From NCBI GenBank assembly GCA_963664285.2, contig CAXXNX010000048.1:23072-87071 (forward strand): a DNA stretch of 64,000 nt, written 5' to 3'. Source of the stretch: JAJCYL01 sp963664285 (GTDB lineage: Bacteria; Bacteroidota; Bacteroidia; Cytophagales; Cyclobacteriaceae). The notes below the pieces were generated by a model. That model ran no database searches and was not told the origin of the DNA. It saw nothing but the letters and a program-made list of their open reading frames with translations. Positions within the stretch are counted from its first letter, which is position 1, and each line of letters begins with the position of its first letter. A program made the position numbers and the translations under genes. This document shows, in pieces, positions 39,670 to 47,948 of the stretch.

Positions 39670-39965
39670 TGAAGATCTTGGGTGATTCCCGGGCAATATT
39701 GGTATTTACAGCGCCAGGACAAAGCGAATGAACCGAATAGTTTACTTGATCATTTGGATTAAGTCTTCTGGACAATTCTGATGCTAACGTGTTGAGGTGA
39801 AGCTTATAATAACCATATAATGCGATCACTTTTGCAACCCATTATTAATCCCAAAACATGAAGATCTTGGGTGATTCCCGGGCAATATTGGTATTTACAG
39901 CGCCAGGACAAAGCGAATATACTCTGGACTGCTAACGTGTTGAGGTGAAGCTTATAATAACCATA
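39670..39965. repeat. Direct repeat inside the SDR pseudogene
   Basis: A 60-bp block at 39670-39729 recurs exactly at 39859-39918, and a 36-bp block at 39782-39817 recurs at 39930-39965. In the first copy the blocks are 52 bp apart, in the second only 11. So the second copy is the same stretch with an internal deletion. Confidence 0.93.
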
Positions 39966-40414
39966 ATCGTCCAAATTTTTCAAAGTCAATGTCATCTCCG
40001 GAGCGATGAGATTCTGAGGATATATAGATAATACGAGGTATGTTCCCTTTGGTATTGAATAGATCTTCTTTCAATAATTCATTGATAAGAATGAATTTGG
40101 CTAGATAATTGACCATGAACATTTGGTCAAGACCTTCATTGGTTTTTCTCGAGCCTTTAGGAACAACAGCAGCATTAAAGATGGTAATGTCCAACTTGAC
40201 AGACCTGTTTTTTAATTCTGAAACTAAAGCAACAATGGAGTATAGATCGGACAGATCAACCCGGATCATTTCTACTTGATTCGAACCGGTTAAAGCCTTA
40301 ATCTTTTCACCTGTCTCCGGAATACCACTACGGCAGGCATGATCACTTTTCCCCCTCGTTCAACTAATTGCTGAGTAATAGCGAAACCCAAGCCTGAATT
40401 AGCACCGGTTACCA

Positions 40415-40467
40415 GGATAATACCTCTACGATCTTTTCTGTTTCCTCGTTTGCGCCTTCGTTTGCCA
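40415..40467 (-). mobile_element. 53-bp fragment of the IS30 transposase gene
   Basis: This stretch is identical to the region of IS30 encoding the basic linker (RRRKRGNRKDRRG). It has neither IS end, so it did not arrive by ordinary transposition. Confidence 0.9.
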
Positions 40468-40659
40468 AACCTTCCCATCTATCCTGTCAGCATCAGTCAA
40501 TGTGCCTACCGGTGGATGTTTTTTGAACATATTAACTATCCCAGATAGGGTAGCAGTGAAAGGATTGGAGTAATTGGCTTTTTGGTTCAATCTTTAGATC
40601 TGATTTTCAAAAGTAATGTAGCATCTGGAAATTATTACCTTTGTTGTAATATTGATGAA

Positions 40660-40872
40660 ATGAATAAGTATTTAGTTGTATTTGAAAAATCTCCAACAGG
40701 TTATGGGGCATATGTTCCGGATTTACCAGGTTGCATTGCTACTGGTAAAACTAGAGATGAAATTGAAGTATTGATTTACGAAGCCATAATATTTCACTTG
40801 GAAGGTATGGAGAAGGAGGGGCTTGAAATCCCAAAACCTTTAACAGAAGCGGAAACCTTTGTATTTTCTTAG
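40660..40872 (+). CDS. hicB: HicB-family antitoxin
   Basis: 70 residues from ATG 40660. The partial RNase H-like fold of HicB is recognisable: YLVVFEKSPTGYGAYVPDLPGCIATGKTRDEIEVLIYEAIIFHLEGM. It lacks a C-terminal DNA-binding domain, so autoregulation, if present, would need another factor or the complex. The HicA toxin gene follows 4 bp later, an order opposite to the common hicA-hicB. It presumably binds and blocks HicA. Confidence 0.88.
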   Translation: MNKYLVVFEKSPTGYGAYVPDLPGCIATGKTRDEIEVLIYEAIIFHLEGMEKEGLEIPKPLTEAETFVFS

Positions 40873-40876
40873 ATAA

Positions 40877-41071
40877 TTGAAGGTCAAAGAAGTAATTAAA
40901 TTAATTGAGGATGACGGCTGGTTCAAAAAACGTCAAAAAGGTAGTCACAGACAATTCAAACATCCAATAAAAACGGGTATAGTAACGGTGGCTGGAAAGA
41001 ACTCAGATGATGTGCCACCTGGAACTCTGAATAGCATATACAAACAAGCTCAGATCAAATTAGATCGTTAA
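40877..41071 (+). CDS. hicA: HicA-family toxin (mRNA interferase)
   Basis: 64 residues from a TTG start, 4 bp after hicB; no ATG is available before the conserved N-terminus KVKEVIKLIEDDGWF. The dsRBD-like fold carries the catalytic His in KGSHRQFKHP and ends PPGTLNSIYKQAQI, all typical of HicA. It cleaves mRNA when free of HicB. The 3' end overlaps the last 12 bp of the convergent sulfotransferase pseudogene. Short and intact in a region where neighbours are broken. Confidence 0.9.
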   Translation: MKVKEVIKLIEDDGWFKKRQKGSHRQFKHPIKTGIVTVAGKNSDDVPPGTLNSIYKQAQIKLDR

Positions 41072-41827
41072 TGCCGACTTTATTTTGTCATCACTCAAAC
41101 CGAAATCTTCAGGTCGATACTTATGGACACCATATTTATTCTTCTTATTCTTCAGCAGAACTTCTTTCAGTTCATTAGTGGAGGTGAGTTTATCACCAAT
41201 AGACTCATAAATTTTAATGATCTCTTTCTCTGTTGAGTTTATGAAATCTTCATACTTGATGTCGATAAAGTTTTCATTACCAACTGATTTTCTGTAATCA
41301 AGAGATTTCTTCATCATGATTCCAATTTTCCGTAACCACTGCTCACCAATTTGATGGGGGTCAACCTGATTGGAAAAAATAAATCGTCCATGCCAGATCA
41401 TACTACACAATGAAGGAACAGTGATGGTTGGATCGCGATGTGTTTGTATGATTGGACATCCTGGGAAGACTTTCCTAAGGACATCAAGATATTCCAAATG
41501 ATGAGGTGTTTTTAGTACCCATCTTTTCCCGTGATTTTGCCAGGTGAGGAGCTGCAATAATTTCTTCATGTAGGCATAGGCTGGGGTTTGATCTTGTTCT
41601 TCAAGCCACCCGGCGAAAGAGGGAACATGAAGCGTGGCTTCAGCCACCGTACTGAGAAATGATATATCTAAAAGGAGGATTTCTTCTTCGGGTGCATTGT
41701 GCTCAACAGGATGAATGGCAAAAAAGGAAGGGTTGAGATAACGAAGTCCGTTTTCGGCTTTTTTTCCTTCAGCGATCCTCTTGTCTTTTTTATCGATGGG
41801 CCAATCCTGATAAGGTGCAGGATTTAA

Positions 41828-43449
41828 CCCGAAAAATTCATAGTAGACAATAAAAAACAGGCATAAATTGCTTATATTGAGATAGTTAGACAACAAAATA
41901 AGCAATTAATTTATGCCTGAATATAAGGAAAAAGATACCGTATTTTATCGAGGAAAACAAGCTTTTAAATTTGATTTTTCAGCATCAGCGATTAGCTCAG
42001 ACGGAGCGATATTGTTAAGTGAAAAAGTAGAGAGAAAGACTGGTCTATTAAAAAGCTTCGCCGCACTGATTCCTGACTATCGAAACCCCTTTTTTATCGA
42101 ATACACTTATGAAGAAATGCTTCGCCAACGGGTGTTTTTAATGATGCAGGGCTATCAGGATTGCAATGACGAACAAAAACTCCGAGAGGATCCGGTGATC
42201 CGTAAAGTACTAGATAGCGGATTATGTTCCCAGCCTACTTTAAGTCGATTTGAAAACAAGGCCGATCGGAGTCTGATCTACCAGATGAGTCAATGGTTTG
42301 TAGACCGTTATGTAGAGGAGTTGAAAGAGAAGACTGGTCAAATCATCATTGATGTAGATGGTACCGATGACCCTACTCATGGATCCCAACAACTCAGTTT
42401 GTATAATGGCTATTATGGACAGACTATGTACCATGAGTTGTTCTTTAAGGACGGGAACACCGGTCAGGTCATTTTACCAGTACTACGTCCGGGCAATTGT
42501 CACTCCAACAAATGGTTTGTGGCCTTATTGAAAAGGATTGTCATTAAAATCAGAAAAAAACTGCCCTCAGTAAAGATCCTTATTCGAGCGGATAGTGGCT
42601 TTTCAGGAGCATCTTTTTATCGGATAGCTAAGCAGTTTGACCTTCAATTTTGTTTAGGTATTAGTAGTAATGAAGTTTTAAAGACTTTTACCAAACAGAC
42701 TATCATTGAAGTAAAAAAGGAATATGCTTCAAAAATCATCAAACATCAAGAGTTTGTTGGCCCGTTTACTTACCAGGCCAAAAGCTGGGATCGTTCTGAA
42801 AAGCTGTACGCCAAAGTGGAGTCTACCGGAAAAGGAATGAATGTCCGTTACTTTGTGAGCAACTTTGAAGCGATGACCGCTCAACAGATTTACTTTGATT
42901 TTTATGTCAAGCGAGGTGATGCCAGTGAAAATCGAATAAAGGAACTCAAAAACATGACTTATTCCGACCGGCTTTCCTGTCATCGCTACTGGGCCAATTT
43001 CATGCGTTTAATCATCGCTACCCTCTGTTATGAAATGTTCCGGCAGATTAAATTATTAATTGCCAAAACAAAACACCACTTTGCTAAACGATGGCAAGTG
43101 GACAATATCCGGCTTTACCTGATGAAGGTTGGGGCGTGCCTGAAAGAAAGGAAAAGATCATTGACAATACAATTCTCAAGAGCCTTTAGATATCAATACC
43201 TGCTGGGCGATTTGCTTACGGTGAACTGACCGATCAGTTAAACAGTTTGATTTAATCAAAAAAATGTTCTTCCATAAGAACACAATAGAGCTTTGACTGA
43301 AAATTGAAAAATTCTAACAAAAAAAACGCTCTAATGTCCTTTGAAATCCAGAAACCTGGTTGATCTTCAAATTAATACATACACTCCAATCAAAAATAGT
43401 TAGCAACCCATTATTAATCCCAAAATTGGTGGCCTATGAATAATGCGGG
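41828..43449 (+). mobile_element. IS1380-family element, copy 3 (intact)
   Basis: 1622 bp with consensus ends and TTAA on both sides (41824-41827 and 43450-43453), and the host sulfotransferase continues across it. One extra A occurs in the A-run of the noncoding 3' part. Confidence 0.97.
41913..43229 (+). CDS. IS1380-family transposase, intact
   Basis: 438 residues, full length, with the consensus LRPGNCHSNKW and both Asp motifs (IIIDVDGTDDPTHG, ILIRADSGFSG). It is the best candidate for an active transposase of this family in the window. Confidence 0.96.
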   Translation: MPEYKEKDTVFYRGKQAFKFDFSASAISSDGAILLSEKVERKTGLLKSFAALIPDYRNPFFIEYTYEEMLRQRVFLMMQGYQDCNDEQKLREDPVIRKVLDSGLCSQPTLSRFENKADRSLIYQMSQWFVDRYVEELKEKTGQIIIDVDGTDDPTHGSQQLSLYNGYYGQTMYHELFFKDGNTGQVILPVLRPGNCHSNKWFVALLKRIVIKIRKKLPSVKILIRADSGFSGASFYRIAKQFDLQFCLGISSNEVLKTFTKQTIIEVKKEYASKIIKHQEFVGPFTYQAKSWDRSEKLYAKVESTGKGMNVRYFVSNFEAMTAQQIYFDFYVKRGDASENRIKELKNMTYSDRLSCHRYWANFMRLIIATLCYEMFRQIKLLIAKTKHHFAKRWQVDNIRLYLMKVGACLKERKRSLTIQFSRAFRYQYLLGDLLTVN

Positions 43450-43748
43450 TTAATGCTTCCCAGGATTTTTAAAGAACGAATTTCCGGATTAGATGCCAAT
43501 AACCTTTGGAGAAAAGTTGTCCCTGTTCTTTGCAGGCCAGCAATAACCAAAGGTGGCTTCAGTTCAATTTCCAGTATTTCAAGGTGTTTTTTGAAATACT
43601 ATTCTGCCCGGAGCCTGTTCCTAAGCAGGCCCACAATTCTTTGCTTAGTTACGTATCGTCCAAAGGAATGTAGATTGGCTTCATTCTCAATGGATGTTAA
43701 TAATTTACCCAGAGGAACCCTAAAGGATTCATCACCAAAATCACTTAA

Positions 43749-45370
43749 CCCGCATTATTCATAGGCCACCAATTTTGGGATTAATAATGGGTTGCTAACT
43801 ATTTTTGATTGGAGTGTATGTATTAATTTGAAGATCAACCAGGTTTCTGGATTTCAAAGGACATTAGAGCGTTTTTTTGTTAGAATTTTTCAATTTTCAG
43901 TCAAAGCTCTATTGTGTTCTTATGGAAGAACATTTTTTTGATTAAACCAAACTGTTTAACTGATCGGTCAGTTCACCGTAAGCAAATCGCCCAGCAGGTA
44001 TTGATATCTAAAGGCTCTTGAGAATTGTATTGTCAATGATCTTTTCCTTTCTTTCAGGCACGCCCCAACCTTCATCAGGTAAAGCCGGATATTGTCCACT
44101 TGCCATCGTTTAGCAAAGTGGTGTTTTGTTTTGGCAATTAATAATTTAATCTGCCGGAACATTTCATAACAGAGGGTAGCGATGATTAAACGCATGAAAT
44201 TGGCCCAGTAGCGATGACAGGAAAGCCGGTCGGAATAAGTCATGTTTTTGAGTTCCTTTATTCGATTTTCACTGGCATCACCTCGCTTGACATAAAAATC
44301 AAAGTAAATCTGTTGAGCGGTCATCGCTTCAAAGTTGCTCACAAAGTAACGGACATTCATTCCTTTTCCGGTAGACTCCACTTTGGCGTACAGCTTTTCA
44401 GAACGATCCCAGCTTTTGGCCTGGTAAGTAAACGGGCCAACAAACTCTTGATGTTTGATGATTTTTGAAGCATATTCCTTTTTTACTTCAATGATAGTCT
44501 GTTTGGTAAAAGTCTTTAAAACTTCATTACTACTAATACCTAAACAAAATTGAAGGTCAAACTGCTTAGCTATCCGATAAAAAGATGCTCCTGAAAAGCC
44601 ACTATCCGCTCGAATAAGGATCTTTACTGAGGGCAGTTTTTTTCTGATTTTAATGACAATCCTTTTCAATAAGGCCACAAACCATTTGTTGGAGTGACAA
44701 TTGCCCGGACGTAGTACTGGTAAAATGACCTGACCGGTGTTCCCGTCCTTAAAGAACAACTCATGGTACATAGTCTGTCCATAATAGCCATTATACAAAC
44801 TGAGTTGTTGGGATCCATGAGTAGGGTCATCGGTACCATCTACATCAATGATGATTTGACCAGTCTTCTCTTTCAACTCCTCTACATAACGGTCTACAAA
44901 CCATTGACTCATCTGGTAGATCAGACTCCGATCGGCCTTGTTTTCAAATCGACTTAAAGTAGGCTGGGAACATAATCCGCTATCTAGTACTTTACGGATC
45001 ACCGGATCCTCTCGGAGTTTTTGTTCGTCATTGCAATCCTGATAGCCCTGCATCATTAAAAACACCCCGTTGGCGAAGCATTTCTTCATAAGTGTATTCG
45101 ATAAAAAAGGGGTTTCGATAGTCAGGAATCAGTGCGGCGAAGCTTTTTAATAGACCAGTCTTTCTCTCTACTTTTTCACTTAACAATATCGCTCCGTCTG
45201 AGCTAATCGCTGATGCTGAAAAATCAAATTTAAAAGCTTGTTTTCCTCGATAAAATACGGTATCTTTTTCCTTATATTCAGGCATAAATTAATTGCTTAT
45301 TTTGTTGTCTAACTATCTCAATATAAGCAATTTATGCCTGTTTTTTATTGTCTACTATGAATTTTTCGGG
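43749..45370 (-). mobile_element. IS1380-family element, copy 4
   Basis: 1622 bp, inverted relative to copy 3 and only 299 bp away. The left flank is TTAA, the right flank TTAT. The left neighbour is a sulfotransferase piece, the right neighbour an unrelated TPP enzyme, and neither continues on the other side. It is therefore a rearrangement junction, not a simple insertion. Confidence 0.96.
43968..45285 (-). pseudogene. IS1380 transposase with a +1 frameshift
   Basis: One extra C in a CCCC run near 45067 breaks the frame after about 75 codons; the remaining 360 codons including both Asp motifs are intact in the second frame (45089 down to 43968). Confidence 0.94.
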
Positions 45371-45741
45371 TTATCCTGCTGCCATGGGTGCCTGGCTGCA
45401 GTTGGCAATTCAAGACCCGTGGTCGCAGTAACCGGAGATGGTGGTTTTATGCAATATTTGGGAGAAGTTACTACAGCTGTTAAGTACAATATGCCCATAA
45501 AAACACATTCTATTGAATAACCACGAATTGGGCAAGATCAGTAAAGAACAGCGGGCAGGCGAGTTTGATGTATGGCAGACTTCTCTACTCAATCCAAATT
45601 TTGCGGACTATGCTCAAAGTTGCGGCGCCCATGGGGATTAGGGTTATGGAAAAAACACAATTGGATGACGCCATAGCTCAGTTAATGAAGCATGATGGTC
45701 CCGGAATGGTTGAAGTGATGGCAGATGCTTTATTGATATAA
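45371..45741 (+). pseudogene. C-terminal fragment of a thiamine-diphosphate enzyme
   Basis: Joining three frames gives YPAAMGA..AAVGNSRPVVAVTGDGGF, then QYLGEVTTAVKYNMPIK, ILLNNHELGKISKEQ, and FADYAQSCGAHGI to a stop at 45741. VAVTGDGGF followed by NNHELG is the TPP-Mg binding motif (GDG-N) of the acetolactate synthase/pyruvate oxidase family. Frame breaks: one C missing near 45393, an extra A near 45505 and an extra G near 45640. The N-terminal two thirds are absent; IS1380 copy 4 marks the break. A short ORF that starts in the IS end runs into it. Confidence 0.87.
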
Positions 45742-45749
45742 AACAATAA

Positions 45750-45770
45750 GGGCTCAAATAAATTGAGCCC
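45750..45770 (+). terminator. Terminator-like hairpin after the TPP enzyme fragment
   Basis: Perfect 8-bp arms GGGCTCAA and TTGAGCCC with a 5-base loop. The U-tract is weak. Confidence 0.6.
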
Positions 45771-45882
45771 CATATTCTCTGGCTGAGTTCCCTAAACGGT
45801 TGAAAAAAATCTTGAATCAAATGTATACACTGTTATCACCTGCATCAATAGAGTATTTTTGTAATTAATTAGTGTAGGAAAT

Positions 45883-46994
45883 GCTGAGATCAACTAATAA
45901 GTGCAATTGAAGGATGAAAAAGCTTTTAAGGGCTTTTTCATCCTTCAAAAGCCTGAGCAGTGCAATCTTTGGATTGCAAAATGTCAAAAAACTACACACA
46001 TCTCAGTATTGATCAAAGGTATCAAATTGAAGCATTATTGAAAACAGGAGCTACTCAAAAGGAGATTGCCTGTATCGTTCATTTTCACCCGTCTACGATC
46101 TCACGTGAGCTTAAGCGAAATGTGGGTTCAAGAGGTAGGGGAGCTGGTGTCTATCGAACAGCAAATGCACAAAGGAGGACCAATCTTCGTCATCAAGAAA
46201 AGCCAAAAAGAGTGATTTTCACCAAACCCATGAAAGACTGGATAGTTAACCGGCTCCAAGAAGATAGATGGAGTCCTGAATTGATCAGCCATCAGGGAAA
46301 GAAAACGAGAGAATGTCCACTTAGCCATGAATGGATTTACCAATGGATATGGGAATGTAAGCACACCAACCGCCAGGAGAACCAAGAATACAAACAACTA
46401 TACACATATCTAAAACATGGCAAACGAAGGCGCAAACGAGGAAACAGAAAAGATCGTAGAGGTATTATCCCGAATAGGGGTATCAATTGAACAGCGGACC
46501 CCAGATCATTAACAAAAGGGAACGATTGGGAGATATAAAAGTCGATTTAATGATGGGTAAAAACCACAAAGGCTCTTTGTTGGTGATGACAGACCGAGCA
46601 AGTCTTTTTACCAGAATCAGAAAGATGCACAGTAAAAATACCGATCAAATGGCCGAAGCTATTGTGAAGGAACTCTCTCAGGATAAACACAAACTGGAAA
46701 CACTCACTTTTGATAATGATATGGCATTTTCTAAACATGAGTTGATTGCTCAATCCCTTGATGTGGATGCCTATTTCACTCGTCCCTATACTAGTCAGGA
46801 TAAAGGGACAGTTGAAAATAGGATTGGGGTAATCAGAAGGTTTTATCCTAAGAAAACAGATATTAGATTTGTTACAGAGGAGCAAATCAAAGTTGTTGAA
46901 AACAAAATCAATGAACGCCCTGTTAGAAAATTTAATTACCTAAACGCAAAGCAAGTGCTACAAAGGAAAATTGCACTTATTACTTGAACTTACA
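45883..46994 (+). mobile_element. IS30-family element, copy C
   Basis: 1112 bp; flanks AAT/AAA, so the 3-bp duplication is imperfect. The leader hairpin has 17-bp perfect arms at 45907-45923 and 45932-45948, and the small hairpin just before the transposase start is also present. Inserted just upstream of the macro-domain gene. Confidence 0.93.
45960..46987 (+). pseudogene. IS30 transposase with two +1 frameshifts
   Basis: Extra G at about 46480 (GGGG for GGG) and at about 46495 (CGGACC for CGACC). The first 170 codons (HTH, linker) and the last 165 codons (DDE core with VDLMMGKNHKG, LTFDNDMAF and the TVENRIGVIRR block) are otherwise conserved. Confidence 0.93.
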
Positions 46995-47014
46995 AAACCC
47001 TTAATTTTCGTTTC

Positions 47015-47516
47015 ATGAGAATGGGAGGCCGTTCAGGGTGATATTACCAAAATTGGAGTAGATGTAATAGTCAATGCGGCTAATAGTGGTCTCCGTGGCG
47101 GGGGAGGTGTCGATGGCGCAATCCACCGTGCTGGCGGGCCGATGATATTGGAAGAGTGTAGAGAGATCGGTGGATGTGCAACCGGTGAGGCAGTCATTAC
47201 CACCGCTGGAAACCTACCGGCAAAGAAAGTGATCCATACCGTAGGACCGATTTGGTCAGGCGGAAATAACAATGGACCGGAACTGTTGGCCAATGCCTAT
47301 CATAACTGCCTGAGTCTTGCTGACAAGAATGGCCTGATTTCAATAGCATTTCCGAACATTAGTACAGGGATTTATGGATATCCAAAGGAAGAGGCAGCTT
47401 CAATCGCAATAAAATCCTTGAAAAATTATTCAGATGGAGAGACTAAGATTGAGGTGGTTTATTTTGTATGTTTTGATGACGAGAATTTGAAGATCTACCA
47501 GGACTTGTTGAAGTAG
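47015..47516 (+). pseudogene. Macro-domain protein, frameshift at the start
   Basis: The body encodes VQGDITKIGVDVIVNAANSGL, then RGGGGVDGAIHRAGGP, CREIGGCATGEAVITTAGNLP, VIHTVGPIW and FPNISTGIYGYP: a complete macro domain of the O-acetyl-ADP-ribose deacetylase type, which hydrolyses ADP-ribose esters. The ATG at 47015 is out of frame by one; dropping one G from GGG (ATGAGAATGGGAGG) gives MRMEAVQGDIT, a normal start. So one +1 indel is the only defect. IS30 copy C ends 20 bp before the start and may have replaced its promoter. Confidence 0.85.
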
Positions 47517-47948
47517 AAGTGAAGAGGGTTTATCGAGTAGTTATTCTCCTAAGTCCTGTAGGGACGTACTGATCTATAGACATCATAGAATATAATCCTT
47601 TAGCGCCGTAGGAGCGACCTTGCTTATGGCCAACAGATGTTGATTATGATAGGAAATATTTATTCGATTGTGCAGATTTGATCTGGCCGCACCTACGGCG
47701 CTTATTTCCAAATTATTTGGTTACTACAAACAGTGTACCCCCTAAGGGGTTGAGCTAGAATGAAATCGTTAAACCCGGATTTGTCATTGGACTTTGTAGC
47801 GAGGCAGTTTAAGTTGCTGTGAGACAGGTACTCGCACAGGATTTCGACTTGGAGGCATAGTATCATTATGGTGAGCATCGAAATTCGAGCAAGTGCCTGA
47901 ATTGCAGTAAATTAGACTGCGCAGTAAATTTCTAATGACAATTCCGGG
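47517..47948. repeat. Intergenic repeat cluster, REP-like
   Basis: 432 bp without a gene. The clearest structure is an inverted pair: GCGCCGTAGGAGCGACC at 47603-47619 and GGCCGCACCTACGGCGC at 47686-47702. Near it are TCCTGTAGGGACGT (about 47554) and CAGTGTACCCCCTAAGGGGT (about 47731-47750). Units of this style (short, GC-rich, around CTACGG) occur as dispersed palindromic repeats in Bacteroidota. The rest (47760-47948) shows nothing I can name. Confidence 0.6.

Larger units (their letters stand above)
39437..40530 (-). pseudogene. Short-chain dehydrogenase, scrambled
   Basis: Pieces of one SDR gene are in order on the minus strand. The start (40530) encodes MFKKHPPVGTLTDADRIDGK; next comes a 53-bp piece of IS30 transposase gene (40415-40467); then LVTGANSGLGFAITQQLVERGG, the NAD-binding motif; then a -1 shift near 40340; then VEMIRVDLSDLYSIVALV through IIYISSESHRSGDDIDFEKFG. 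After that the order breaks: a partial duplicate (39859-39965), a 23-bp fragment of an IS1380 end (39834-39856), and finally the true C-terminal third (YGYYKLHLNTLASELS… LLESITHSLNS). The catalytic YxxxK (YGYYK region) is present twice. It cannot yield a functional enzyme. Confidence 0.88.
41060..43748 (-). pseudogene. Sulfotransferase, broken by two IS1380 copies
   Basis: The 5' piece (43748-43450) encodes LSDFGDESFRVPLGKLL and the PAPS-binding loop GLQRTGTTFLQRLL, then IS1380 copy 3 intervenes, and the 3' piece (41827-41060) runs from LNPAPYQDW to the end, including WVLKTPHHLEYLDVL and IIQTHRDP (3'-phosphate binding). Besides the IS there is a TAG in the first piece (near 43604, after RLRAE) and one extra A near 43470; removing that A gives RSLKSWEALNPAPY, as expected. 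The first about 20 residues are missing where IS1380 copy 4 begins. It would have transferred sulfate from PAPS to an unknown acceptor. Confidence 0.87.

Noticed and set aside
41824..43453. piggyBac-like element because of the TTAA target
   Set aside because: The transposase motifs (SQPTLSRFEN, DATDDPTHG-type, NGYYGQ, RADSGF) are IS1380; the 4-bp duplication also fits that family.
43453..43764. A plus-strand 103-codon ORF between IS1380 copies 3 and 4
   Set aside because: It is antisense to the recognisable sulfotransferase N-terminal piece with the PAPS-binding loop.
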